Positions 28,001 to 36,438 of a stretch of 64,000 nt of DNA are shown here, piece by piece. The stretch is from contig JABCYZ010000003.1 in assembly GCA_013289955.1 (NCBI GenBank), positions 277,247 to 341,246 on the forward strand. Direction: 5' to 3'. Origin of the DNA: Acidobacteriota bacterium. Lineage in GTDB: Bacteria > Acidobacteriota > Terriglobia > Acidiferrales > UBA7541. A program made the translations under genes and the position numbers. The first letter of the stretch is position 1. Each line of letters begins with the position of its first letter. The notes under the pieces were generated by a model. It did no database searches. It was not told the DNA's origin and saw nothing but the letters and a program-made list of their open reading frames with translations.

Positions 28001-29374
28001 GGTACCTACTCGGTTACAGTCACGGCCGGGGGCTATGTACCGCAGAGCCAAACTTCTGTCAGTGTGACCAGCGGAACGAATGCGACGATGAGCTTAGCCC
28101 TTTCTGCTCAGGGCACGGACGCGATCACGTATGTTTACGATCAACTGGGCAGGCTGGTGGGCGTAGTGGACGCGCAAGGTGACGTTGCGACGTACACCTA
28201 CGACGCAGTCGGCAATATTCTGTCGATCGGTCAGGGGAATGCCAGTAAGACATCGGTCATAGAATTCATTCCATCTGCGGGGGCGGTTGGAAGTTCGGTA
28301 ACCATTTCGGGAACAGGCTTCAGCTCGACCCCAAGTTCGAATTCCGTGGCATTTAACGGCACGTCGGCGACCGTGAGTTCTGCAGCGGCGACACAGCTAG
28401 TGGTTTCGGTTCCCACGGGCGCCACCTCGGGACCGATTTCAGTGACTTCGCCGTCCGGGAGTGCAACGAGTACTTCCTCTTATACGGTCTCAAGCTCGAC
28501 CGCCGCGCCGACAATCAGTGGCTTGAGCCCAACTACCATTACCAGCGTCAGCGGCACAGTGGCTATCACGGGCACAAATTTTGATGTGATCGCGAATGAT
28601 CGCGTCAAAGTCAACGTGAGTACATTAACAACGCTGAGCTCCGTTACGTCGACCAATATCACGGCAGGAGTTCCGATCACGGCAACATCCGGGCATGTAT
28701 CGGTTTCCACACCCAACGGGACCACCGTAAGTACCAGCGATCTCTTCATCCCTTGGGATCCGGGCAATCGGATTTTCTTTACTCCCGTCTACACCGGTCG
28801 GATGAGCATAGGGGGCTCCACGAGCCCTAACTTTAGCTCCGCAGGCAAGGGCATCATTCTGTTCGATGGTACACCGGGCCAGCGCGTTTATCTGGCTTCC
28901 AGCTCGGGGTGCAGCGGGTCGATTCAAGATCCTCTCGCGAATTCTCTCACTGCGAACCAAGGCGGCACGACTTCTTTAAGTCTCACCGGCACTTATTCGA
29001 TCATCGCGCAAGCGACTGCGGCGGGAACGTGTACGTTTACGCTCAGCAGCGTTCCTAGTGATGTCAGCGGACAAATCAGTGTGAACGGCGCAAGTGTCCC
29101 TGCAACAACGACTACTACGGGTCAAATGATCAACTTGACTTTCACCGCAGCGGGAGGACAGCACGCTACGGTCTCGTGGACGAGTAACTCGATATCCAAC
29201 ATGGAGATGTTTCTCTACGATCCTACTGGGGCGACTGTCACTTTCAATGGATCCGGCGGGACCAGTGGCACGCTGAGTAGCCAATTTCTTGCTAAATCAG
29301 GCACTTACACGATTTCGATTTTTTCGTTTAGCGGCGGAACTGGCGGAATCACCGTGAGCGTGACGTCGCCATGA
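22073..29374 (+). CDS. Giant secreted IPT/TIG-repeat protein
   Basis: 2433 residues. A Sec signal peptide ends near FAPNAQA (residue ~29). About 22 IPT/TIG immunoglobulin-like repeats of ~80-90 residues follow to residue ~1840, each opening with an ITSLSPTSG-like strand and holding a G(S/T)NFG-TQG and FNGT-A core. Two carboxypeptidase-regulatory-like beta-sandwich domains come next (~1842 and ~1927), then an Rhs-type YD segment (TYVYDQLGRL, TYTYDAVGNI, ~2016-2056), two more IPT units, and two C-terminal beta-sandwiches resembling pre-peptidase C-terminal domains (TYSIIAQATAAGTC, TYTISIFSFSGG). Likely a long surface or extracellular stalk or adhesin. Its stop overlaps the next frame by four bases, so it is co-translated with the Rhs gene. 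Confidence 0.9.
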   Translation: MMRLKIWGRSIFLLFCVCLLCAFAPNAQAAPTITSLTPSTGAVGASVTIAGSSFGSPQGTSTVKFNGTTATVTTWGASSITVTVPTGATTGNVVVTVSGVASNGKAFTVVAAPSITSLTPATGAIGASVTIAGSNFGSSQGSSTVKFNGTTATVTSWSASSIATTVPTGATTGNVVVFASGVNSNGKSFTVVPAPSISGLSPTTGAVGASVTITGSNFGSTQGTSTVKFNGTTATVTSWSASSIAATVPTGATTGNVVVNASGVNSNGLSFSVVAAPSISSLSPTSDAVGASVTIAGSNFGSTQGTSTVKFNGTTATVTSWSASSIAATVPTGATTGNIVVFASGVNSNGKSFTVLGSPSITSLSVSSGAVGTPVTISGSNFGASQGSGMVTFNGAVATVTSWSASSIATTVPAAATSGNVVVYASGVNSNGVSFTVLVAPGITGLTPSSGAAGSSVTIAGNNFGTTQGSSSVTFNGVVATPSSWSSTQIVAPVPSAATSGNVVVQVNGISSNLAGFTVLPTPNITTLSPVSGEAGNTVRITGMNFGATQGTSTVTFNGVSAAVTSWSSTGIVVTVPSGATTGNVVVTVGGIASNGSSFTLLAGPSITSLSPPLGAVGTSITITGTNFGTSQGTNTVSFNGTNSTATSWTSASIAAPVPTGASSGNVVVTVSGIASNSSPFTVAVAPAITSLSPNSGVIGTTVTISGSNFGATQGTSTIAFNGTAATPTAWSANQIVANVPTGATTGNFVVTVGSLSSSGVLFTVNASGPTITSLSPSSGGVGSGVPVTVTGTNFGSTQGSSSIQFGGVGVNPSSWGNTSIGFTTPTLQAPSVNVTVDVGGAISNSSLFTIVPAPTISAISPTSGGVGTPVTITGTNFGSSQGSSTVNFNGTAATPTSWSATSIVVAVPTGASAGTVNVTVAGMTVSSGTSFSILPAITGMSPNPAIAGTSVTITGTNFGATQGIGGSVNFSGAGTATPTSWSDTAIVVPVPNPSATGGVYVRSTQGLGSSAPSNSYNFTVNPSITNLSPNSGTVATSVQINGNGFTFATGTVTFNGVAASPTSWSSNQIVTYPPVGATTGNVVVTAQGVATNGVSFTMQAGPSISTVTPTIGVVGTSVTIAGSGFGSPQGSSTIKFNGTTATPTAWSSTSITAPVPTGTTTGNVVVTVGGVASNGVSFTLDPAPSIGSLSQSSGSIGTPITIDGSNFLDTQGSSTVKFNGTAATPSSWSATEIVIPVPAGATTGNIVITVLGQASTGVGFTVTTAPSISGLSPTSGQVAVMVTVSGSNFGSTQGSNYLTFNGVTATPITWSSSQIKAPVPSGATSGPVVVNIANGPSNGQTFSVTAGPGITSVAPTNGGIGASVTVVGAGFGATQGSNTVKFNGTTASAVSWSDSQIVASVPTGATTGNIVVTVAGVASNGVSFTVTSGISISSITPTSGNTGSSVIIAGSGFGTSQGGSTVNFNGASGTVTSWSGTSISVSVPAGAVSGPASVTVGGATSNGVNFTVAPKISTLVPNPVAQGGTFTISGLNFGSTQGTSSVTCNGNSLYQPTWSANSIGPIDPANCASTTGVFSLNVSVNGVASVPANLTVVASPFLSSVNPPQAAVGTSITIVGSNFGSTQGQSTVTVNGPTAIPTSWSNNQIVVPVPSGATSSGYIVVTVGGVLGSPQLPFNLTTIPSITTLSVNTGGVGTAVTITGSNFGTQTAGSTVSFNGTLATPTSWTNTSIAVTVPTGATTGPVVVTVNYDTSNAITFTVSQLPTIQNLSVTSGAAGAAVTISGANFGTSTGTVTFNGTTATTSNWNSTSISTTVPTSATSGSVVVKVGTTPSNGVNFTVTGNGTLSGTVTKTSDGTAINGASVQAMQNGASQGSATTNSSGVYSITNLAVGNYDVKFSATTFGTAFVNSISVSIGGTTTQNASLATPGGITGQITQAGGGSSPIIGAAVTALQGSESVGGATTDGSGNYTISGLAPGTYSVTVTAGGYVPQSQTSVSVTSGTNATMSLALSAQGTDAITYVYDQLGRLVGVVDAQGDVATYTYDAVGNILSIGQGNASKTSVIEFIPSAGAVGSSVTISGTGFSSTPSSNSVAFNGTSATVSSAAATQLVVSVPTGATSGPISVTSPSGSATSTSSYTVSSSTAAPTISGLSPTTITSVSGTVAITGTNFDVIANDRVKVNVSTLTTLSSVTSTNITAGVPITATSGHVSVSTPNGTTVSTSDLFIPWDPGNRIFFTPVYTGRMSIGGSTSPNFSSAGKGIILFDGTPGQRVYLASSSGCSGSIQDPLANSLTANQGGTTSLSLTGTYSIIAQATAAGTCTFTLSSVPSDVSGQISVNGASVPATTTTTGQMINLTFTAAGGQHATVSWTSNSISNMEMFLYDPTGATVTFNGSGGTSGTLSSQFLAKSGTYTISIFSFSGGTGGITVSVTSP

Positions 29375-29391
29375 GTAGACCGGAGGCGAAT

Positions 29392-32300
29392 ATGAGAACT
29401 ATCAAGTTGCTTCAGGCGTGGTGCGCTTTGTCTCTCATCGTCCTTTGCGTTCCAGGGACAGGCCTTGGGATCATGCGGCATCGCACAAACTTTCGCAGAG
29501 CGCGTTCACCTCAGAAAGTTGATCAACTAAAAGGACAATCGGCGACGCTTCTGCCGGATGGGAACTGGCTCTTGCTCGGAGGTCTGGGACCAGACGGGCA
29601 GCCGGTGGCTGAGGGGTTCATCCGTAACGGGCAGAGCGGAGCGATAGTTCAATTGGCAGCTCACCTTCAGTTTGCACGTGCATGGCACGCGGCAACCATC
29701 CTGCCTAACGGTCAGGTTCTGGTTCACGGTGGCACGGGAAGCCAGGGGCAGGTTGTCGCATCTGTGGAGGTGTTCGATCCTGTGAAGCAGACGTTCTCGC
29801 TGATTCAGGGAACGGGCCTGATTCCGCGGAGCCACCATACGGCAACGGTGCTGACAAATGGCATGGTGTTGCTGGCAGGAGGAGTTGGCTCGGACGGCGC
29901 TCCGGCTCTTGAGCTGGAGGAATGGAGTTTTCAGTCGGGAGTCGCGCAAGTTGTCCCTGCTTTGCTGAAGCATGCACGGGAAGATCATACGGCGTACCTG
30001 TTGGCCGATGGTACCGTATTGCTCTGGGGTGGGAGTAATTCGTCTGAAGGCGCTTTGAAGTATGGTGAGGTTTTCGATCCAGCGGCAGACACAACGCGAA
30101 CCGAAACGACCCCTCCTCCAAATTCCACCAATGCAGAGTCACCGCTGATGGAGATTTCGATTCCTGGGAGCGGAGACGAGCAGGTTTCGGTAAATGTGTT
30201 TGTGGCGATCCGGTTTTCAAAGCCATTGGCAGTTTCCTCGATCAATGTGCAGACTCTGCAGCTGACGGGCCCACAGGGTCAAGTGAGTGCTACAGTCATT
30301 CCGGCGGAACAGGGCATGCTCGGGTTTCTGATTCCATCGGAACCTCTGGAATCCGGGATGAACTATCAAGTGACATTGAACGGGATGACGGATGCAAATG
30401 GCTCGGCATTGCCAGTGCAGGAATTTTTCTTTGAGACGGTGGGAGGAAACAACGGTGCAGGCACCGCGGCTCCTGTGGAGCCGATCACCATTGGAACAGG
30501 GACCATAGGGACGAGTGGAAGGGGAGGAGTTCCGACGCCCCCGGCAATCCCGCCGCTGGAAGCCGCACCAGGCGTGACGGCTGTGTCCGGGCGAGTGTTG
30601 CAACTAAATGGGATACCGTTGTCGGGCGTGCTTTTGCAAGTCGACAATCAAAAGACCTACAGCGATGCAACGGGCAGATTCCTCATCAAGGATGTGACTT
30701 CCGGGCATCGAGTCTTGATCATGGACGGCGAGCCAGCTGGGGGGCGGGGGGTGTTTTACGGGACCTATCAAGTAGGAGTGGACATTGTCGCAGGACAAAC
30801 CACTGTTCTGCGTTACATGATCTGGATGACCGAGCTCGACAAGGCAAATGAGGTGAGAATACCGTCACCGACCGTGGGAGAAACCGTCGTTCGGACTCCG
30901 GCAGAGCCTGGGCTCGAACTCCACCTTCCAGCGAACACGGTGATCAAGGATCTTGGCGGGAATATCGTAACTCAGCTGGGGATCACGATGATTCCGGTGA
31001 ACCAGCCTCCGTTTCCGTTGCCGATGGGAGTGCATGTTCCGATCTACTTCACGATCCAGCCTGGCGGAGCCTACCTGGAAAACACAACGTCGGACATGCC
31101 ATGGCCCAATGGTGCACAACTGTACTATCCAAACCTCAACCATGCTAAGCCGGGTACGCAGTTCGACTTCTGGAACTACGATCCAACGGCCAAAGGTTGG
31201 TATCGATACGGCGCTGGAAAAGTTGGGGAGGATGGCAAACAGATCGTACCGGATCCTGGTGTTGAGATCTACGAATTTACAGGTGCCATGGTTGCCAGTC
31301 CAAGTTTCGGACCGAGGATTGGACCGAAGCCAGGAAACGTTCCGGATGGCACGGGGGGGGAGCCGGTTGATCTCCAGACCGGTCTGTTTGTCTACGAAAG
31401 GACCGACCTGACCGTCTCCGACGTCCTTCCACTAACCGTTTCGCGCACTTATCGGCAGGCCGACAATGAAATACGGTCGTTTGGTGTGGGCGCATCCGAT
31501 CCCTACGATATTTTCTTAACGAGTAATACCGCTTGCAACGGATTTGAGCAGCCTGGTTGCTACTCGGACATAGAGTTGTTCCTTCCCGATGGAGGTCAAG
31601 TTCAGTACACCCGAATTTCTCCGGGGGACTCGTGGACCGACGCTGTTTTGCAGGCACAAAACGCACCCGATCAGTTCTTTGGGTCTTTAATCAGTTGGAA
31701 CGGTAACGGCTGGAATCTCAGGTTGAAGGATGGGACGACTTTCCAATTTCCAGACAGCGCCTCTGCAACTAACGCATGGCAAGCCGGCCTTACCGCAATT
31801 ATTGATCGATATCAAAATCGTATCACCATTTCGCGATCAAGCTCGACGGGCGCGTTGACTGGCATCTCAAGCCCCGACAACAGGTGGATTGCATTTACGA
31901 CGAATTCGGTAGGTTGTGTAACACAGGCCGTGGACAATATCGGGCGTACGGTCAGCTATCAGTACGATGGGAACTACAACCTGATCCGATTCACGGACGT
32001 CAACGGTGGCGTGACGAACTACACATACGGAGCGGTCGGAATGGAATCGATTGCCGACGTCAGAGGGCTGACCTATCTCGCCAACCGTTTCGACGCGAAC
32101 GGACGAGTCATTCTCCAAACGCAGGCTGACGGGTCCACTATGTCATTCAACTATATCACCGATGAAAATGGGAATGTCGTCGAAACTGACCTTACAGACC
32201 CCTTGGGGAGGACAACAAAAACAACCTTTAATGCTAACGGATATACGCAGACGAGCACAGCCGCTGCGGGCTTGCCCGAGCAGGCGATAACCACTTACAA

Positions 32301-34698
32301 CTGGGATCCCACTTCGAATTTGCTAGACAACGTGGTCGATCCGGCGGGCTTCATGACGTCTTACAGCTACGACGTTACGGGGAACACGACGAGCGTCACC
32401 CAAATGGCTGGAACCGCTTCGGCGGCCACGACGACCTACACCTACGAGCCTGTTTTCAACCAAGTTGTCAGCGTCACGGACCCCTTACAACATACTACGA
32501 CCTATGTGTACGATAACCTTGGAAACCTGACTTCAGTAACTTCCCCAATGGGTAGAACCCTTACCGCGACCTACAATGCAGCCGGCCAAATCGCTACACT
32601 GATCGACCCGCTTCAAAATACGGCGACTCGATTCAGCTACGACAGCGCAGATTTAGTGGCTGTCACCAATGCATTGGGCGGTACAAGGACGTTCTTCGAC
32701 GATGGAGTCGGGCGAACGGTCGTTACTACTAGTGAGATCGGGCAAGTAACGAGGTACACCTACAATGCGCTGAATCAGATGACTTCGAAGACGGACGCGG
32801 CTGGAGGCACGTCCTTATATGCTTACGACGGAAACGGAAATCTCACGTCGTTGACCGATCCGATTGGGCACATTGTGAACTTCACGTACGATAACATGGA
32901 TCGTCTTATAACCAGAACAGATCCTCTTGGGAGTGTGGAGAATTTTCAGTATGACGCAGCATCGAACTTGATTGCTCATACTGACCGCCGGGGAAAGAAA
33001 ACTGTCTACACTTACGACGGGCTGAATCGACAGGTCTTCATAGGCTATGGAATGCAGTCTGGCCCCGCCTATGAAAGTACGGTGAGTCTCACCTACGATC
33101 ATGCCGGCCGAGTGGTCCAGGCTATTGATTCCCAGACCGGCACGCTGACGAGACAATTTGACGACGTCGCCGGGACAGTAACTGAGACCTCACCAAACGG
33201 AAGTGTGTTGAGTACAGTTGACGAGATTGGACGACGAATTCAAATGACGCCAACGGGACAGAGCCCGGTAAATTACAGTTATAACAGCGATGATGACTTG
33301 ACAGGGGTCGGTCAAGGGTCGGCTTCCATGAGTTTCGGTTTTGACACGGACGGCCGCCTGCAGAGTGTGACGCTTGCCAACGGTATAACAGTGTCTTACG
33401 GATACGATTCCGCTTCGCAGTTAACCAGCATCAATTATTCCCTGGGAGGCAACACATTGGGGAATTTGACCTATGGATATGATGTAGCCGGTCGTCGAAC
33501 AACAAGCGGAGGCAGTTTTACTGCGTTGACGCTTCCGAACCAGGTGTCGCCGGCAGGGCATAACCAGAATAATCAACTAACCTCCTGGGGTACTGCGAGC
33601 CTTTTTTATGACGCGAACGGCAATATGACGAGTGACGGTTTACATAGCTACACCTGGAATGCGCGGAATCAGCTTACGCAAATTGATTTGGGAAGCTCTG
33701 CCACCTTTACCTACGATCCACTCGGCAGGCGCATTTCGAAGGCCGTTGTGGGTACCACAACAGCCTTTTTGTACGATGGAGCAAACGCTATACAAGAATC
33801 TGTCGGCGGCGTGAATACCGCCAATTCGGTCACAATAGGCGTAGATGGGGTTTTGCAACGAACCGATTCTGCGGGAGTTAGAAACTTTCTTGTCGATGGA
33901 CGCGGCAGTACGATCGCTCTTACGGACTCGTCTGGAACGATTCAAACATCGTACCTGTTCGATCCATTTGGAAATGTTAGCGTTGGCGGTGCGACGAATA
34001 GCAATAGTTTCATATTCGCCGGTCGAGAGTTCGATTCAGCGAACCTCTATTTTTTTAGAGCTCGATATTACAATCCCTTGATCGGCCGTTTCATAAGTGA
34101 AGATCCGGTTCGAACGGGCACTATTTCTTACGAGTACGCAGGAAATCATCCGATGGACTCGGTGGACCCATCTGGACTTGACTGGCTTGAATATACCGGC
34201 CAACAGCTTTCTCTCTACGGGGGGAATGTCGGAGATCGATCAAACATGCTAGGGCCTCCTTGTAAAGCTACGTCGGGCTTAAGCGGGCATCAGTCGCCGA
34301 GCAAAACGAATGTTGAAGCCGGGCCCGTTCCAGAAGGGCTTTACCGCATCAATTTGAAACTCAATCCTCACCGGATAGTCAAGACTTTTTCCCCACCCGG
34401 ATCGAACGGCTTATATGACTACACCGTCCCGGCGTATGGTGTCGAGCGTTTCGACACTCGCCAAGACGATTGGGGGAGCTGGCGCGCGCGTTTGGAGAAA
34501 GTGAAGGTTAACTCCAAGCGGGACACCTTTTACCTGCATGACTCGGCAAAAGGATTTACTCATGGATGTATCGAAACGTGCGGCAGACTCTATGGGATTT
34601 TGGTCGACTACCACAATCGTGGACTAGCAGGCATCTTCGTGAACGTGCAGTATACCGGCGATTCTACAAACGGTGGAACTGGAACTAACCCGCAATGA
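29392..34698 (+). CDS. Secreted Kelch/Rhs protein with C-terminal L,D-transpeptidase-like (Tlde1-type) toxin domain
   Basis: About 1770 residues. In order (counted from the upstream ATG at 29371): signal sequence; Kelch-like blades (~50-250: LLPDGNWLLLGG, LPNGQVLVHGG); an SbsA Ig-like domain (~255-365); a carboxypeptidase-regulatory-like domain (~410-480); a DUF6531-like Rhs entry (EPVDLQTGLFVY, ~663); many YD repeats (~830-1500); the Rhs core (YFFRARYYNPLIGRFISEDP); and a variable C-terminus from ~1604. The last part matches Tlde1/DUF2778 murein transpeptidase-like toxins: GPVPEGLYRI, then FYLHDSAKGFTHGCIE with His1723, His1731 and Cys1733 as the catalytic set. ATG 29392 has GGAGG upstream, while 29371 overlaps the previous stop. 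The next gene is a probable immunity factor. Confidence 0.85.
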   Translation: MRTIKLLQAWCALSLIVLCVPGTGLGIMRHRTNFRRARSPQKVDQLKGQSATLLPDGNWLLLGGLGPDGQPVAEGFIRNGQSGAIVQLAAHLQFARAWHAATILPNGQVLVHGGTGSQGQVVASVEVFDPVKQTFSLIQGTGLIPRSHHTATVLTNGMVLLAGGVGSDGAPALELEEWSFQSGVAQVVPALLKHAREDHTAYLLADGTVLLWGGSNSSEGALKYGEVFDPAADTTRTETTPPPNSTNAESPLMEISIPGSGDEQVSVNVFVAIRFSKPLAVSSINVQTLQLTGPQGQVSATVIPAEQGMLGFLIPSEPLESGMNYQVTLNGMTDANGSALPVQEFFFETVGGNNGAGTAAPVEPITIGTGTIGTSGRGGVPTPPAIPPLEAAPGVTAVSGRVLQLNGIPLSGVLLQVDNQKTYSDATGRFLIKDVTSGHRVLIMDGEPAGGRGVFYGTYQVGVDIVAGQTTVLRYMIWMTELDKANEVRIPSPTVGETVVRTPAEPGLELHLPANTVIKDLGGNIVTQLGITMIPVNQPPFPLPMGVHVPIYFTIQPGGAYLENTTSDMPWPNGAQLYYPNLNHAKPGTQFDFWNYDPTAKGWYRYGAGKVGEDGKQIVPDPGVEIYEFTGAMVASPSFGPRIGPKPGNVPDGTGGEPVDLQTGLFVYERTDLTVSDVLPLTVSRTYRQADNEIRSFGVGASDPYDIFLTSNTACNGFEQPGCYSDIELFLPDGGQVQYTRISPGDSWTDAVLQAQNAPDQFFGSLISWNGNGWNLRLKDGTTFQFPDSASATNAWQAGLTAIIDRYQNRITISRSSSTGALTGISSPDNRWIAFTTNSVGCVTQAVDNIGRTVSYQYDGNYNLIRFTDVNGGVTNYTYGAVGMESIADVRGLTYLANRFDANGRVILQTQADGSTMSFNYITDENGNVVETDLTDPLGRTTKTTFNANGYTQTSTAAAGLPEQAITTYNWDPTSNLLDNVVDPAGFMTSYSYDVTGNTTSVTQMAGTASAATTTYTYEPVFNQVVSVTDPLQHTTTYVYDNLGNLTSVTSPMGRTLTATYNAAGQIATLIDPLQNTATRFSYDSADLVAVTNALGGTRTFFDDGVGRTVVTTSEIGQVTRYTYNALNQMTSKTDAAGGTSLYAYDGNGNLTSLTDPIGHIVNFTYDNMDRLITRTDPLGSVENFQYDAASNLIAHTDRRGKKTVYTYDGLNRQVFIGYGMQSGPAYESTVSLTYDHAGRVVQAIDSQTGTLTRQFDDVAGTVTETSPNGSVLSTVDEIGRRIQMTPTGQSPVNYSYNSDDDLTGVGQGSASMSFGFDTDGRLQSVTLANGITVSYGYDSASQLTSINYSLGGNTLGNLTYGYDVAGRRTTSGGSFTALTLPNQVSPAGHNQNNQLTSWGTASLFYDANGNMTSDGLHSYTWNARNQLTQIDLGSSATFTYDPLGRRISKAVVGTTTAFLYDGANAIQESVGGVNTANSVTIGVDGVLQRTDSAGVRNFLVDGRGSTIALTDSSGTIQTSYLFDPFGNVSVGGATNSNSFIFAGREFDSANLYFFRARYYNPLIGRFISEDPVRTGTISYEYAGNHPMDSVDPSGLDWLEYTGQQLSLYGGNVGDRSNMLGPPCKATSGLSGHQSPSKTNVEAGPVPEGLYRINLKLNPHRIVKTFSPPGSNGLYDYTVPAYGVERFDTRQDDWGSWRARLEKVKVNSKRDTFYLHDSAKGFTHGCIETCGRLYGILVDYHNRGLAGIFVNVQYTGDSTNGGTGTNPQ

Positions 34699-35231
34699 AA
34701 AGCAAATTACAACGAATGATGGGTCTTGTGGGGACTATCCTGATAGCCGTTCTGTTTGTCAATGCCCAGAAGAGTCCGGAGAGACCTGAGAATGAGGTCA
34801 AATTTTTAGGATTGAAACAAATCTATGGGTCATGCGATACCATGAACTTCGAGATTCAAAATGCAGGTGCGCGAAGCTTGTATTTTACAGTCTACGCGGA
34901 AGATGAAAAAGAGGGGGCTTGGAACGATGTTGAAAATTCGTTCGATCTGAAGAACCCTCAGACTCTCTATCACAAAGTAGTGATTAGAAATCCCAAAATG
35001 CTTGAGCACGGCGAATCTATCAAGATCTCTTATGATCGTTGCATGAAGCCTAGGTTTGTGGATGGCACCGACAAAGATTTTAGAGAACGGATTGTCTCAG
35101 CAGATAAGAAAGCTACCTCGCCCGTCATGCAACGAATCCGAGTAGAGGTCCACATCCTAGATCACGGTGAGCTGACCAACGTCGAAAAGATGTATTCCCC
35201 ATCATTTGAACGAACCGCTGAAGGAAAATGA
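34695..35231 (+). CDS. Small exported protein, candidate immunity factor for the Rhs toxin
   Basis: 178 residues with a Sec signal (LVGTILIAVLFVNA) and no family I recognise. The mature part is beta-rich, with two cysteines about 70 residues apart (GSCDTMNFEI and YDRCMKPRF) that could form a disulfide. Its ATG lies inside the Rhs stop codon (ATGA overlap), the normal place for a polymorphic-toxin immunity gene. The toxin would act on peptidoglycan, and immunity to known Tlde1 toxins is periplasmic, so an exported partner fits. Function is inferred from position and export. Confidence 0.6.
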   Translation: MKSKLQRMMGLVGTILIAVLFVNAQKSPERPENEVKFLGLKQIYGSCDTMNFEIQNAGARSLYFTVYAEDEKEGAWNDVENSFDLKNPQTLYHKVVIRNPKMLEHGESIKISYDRCMKPRFVDGTDKDFRERIVSADKKATSPVMQRIRVEVHILDHGELTNVEKMYSPSFERTAEGK

Positions 35232-35261
35232 ACCGGCCGTGCAAGTCTGGACCTAGTTCGT

Positions 35262-35836
35262 GTGACTTGCTTAGGTTACCGGACTGCGTATGCCATAGTA
35301 CGGAACAAGGAGGATGCCGAGGACGCGGTGGAAAACAGCCTCTGCAATGCTTTCGTCAATCTGCGATCGTTTAAGGGCCAATCGGCATTTTCAACATGGT
35401 TGACCCGAATCGTCATCAATTCCGCTCTGATGATTCGTTGCAGAAGAACTGCTCATGTACAAACCTCGTTGGACGAGATGATGGATGATCAGCCGGAACG
35501 GTTGAGGCAAAGAATTGTTTACGCCGGACCTGACCCTGAAGAACTCTATGCAACCGCCAACTCGATGAGCTGTTGCCAGAACACATCCGTCAACTTCCGC
35601 CCGCCATTCGAGATGCATTTCAACTCGACTTTCTAAACCGGCTATCCGCTGCGGACACTTGCCACGTATTGGGCATTGGGAATGCTGCATTGAAAGCTCG
35701 GATCTTTAGGGCGCGACACATGCTGGCGGATGCTCTGCGACCAACAATGAGCCGTGGCCAGGCCCGAAAAACGTGGAGCATCCCCCAAATGGACGCCATC
35801 GGAAGTTCCCCGGAACACAGCGGTACACCTAACTAA
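35262..35836 (+). pseudogene. ECF-type RNA polymerase sigma factor, truncated and frameshifted
   Basis: The first frame has sigma region 2 (GYRTAYAIVRNKEDAEDAVEN, then FKGQSAFSTWLTRIVINSALM). It shifts frame near 35550, after EELYA. The second frame continues with ELLPEHIRQLPPAIRDAF and region 4 (LSAADTCHVLGIGNAALKARIFRARHMLADAL). The region 2 start is short by about 15-20 residues and has no good start codon. Both halves together form a normal ECF sigma, so it is a recent pseudogene lying behind the immunity gene. Confidence 0.75.
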
Positions 35837-36438
35837 CCGTTCGGCTTTCAACCTTTCAACCGAACGCTTAACGGTGATCTAAACTCTAGGCGGTTTTCCA
35901 AACCGCCGCGCAGGATTGATGCTCAAGATCAGCGGTTTCCTAGACTGTCCTAGCTCTAGACCGCTACCTTAATAAGGTAGCGATCTTCGAGATGAATGAG
36001 ACAGTTGGGCTCAGAACGTGGAAAAGGGTTTGAACCGTCAACACAGTTTGCGAGCGGGCGAACCTCCCGCAGTTTGGCGGCACGGCGCTGGTGGAGCGCC
36101 GATTCCGGGACGGGATCAGCGCGGGAGACATCCCGCCTGACTTTCCGGTAGCCGTGCGCGCGATACAAGTCACGGATTTTGCTCGTGGCCTGACCATGCG
36201 TGCGCAGATAGGCACACCGCGCAAGACGCTCCTCAAAGATGCTGAGGAAGCGGCCGACTTGGTGCTCCAGCCGCGGCGTAGGGCGTCAAAATGAGATCTC
36301 AGCACCGCAGAGCCTCTCGTCTCGCCCCTAGAGTGTGATAACGCCCAGACAGACACGCCTGTCCTACTTTGGCATGCTCTTGCGGCTCGTACTGTCTTAC
36401 AGCTTTTGTGGTCGCAACGACAGTACTGACTCTCATTG
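35837..36438. other. Non-coding stretch with two tight hairpins
   Basis: Perfect inverted repeats GGCGGTTT-TCC-AAACCGCC (35889-35907) and CGCTACCTT-AAT-AAGGTAGCG (35962-35982) occur within 95 bases. Neither has a T-tract, so they are not classic terminators. A minus-strand frame reading GSNPFPRSEPN near 36010 recalls the 3' end of tRNAs read in translation, but I could not fold a tRNA. I see no gene. Confidence 0.45.

Noticed and set aside
35956..36356. Minus-strand frame with GSNPFPRSEPN, recalling a tRNA 3' end
   Set aside because: No acceptor or T-stem pairing could be formed; no domain either.
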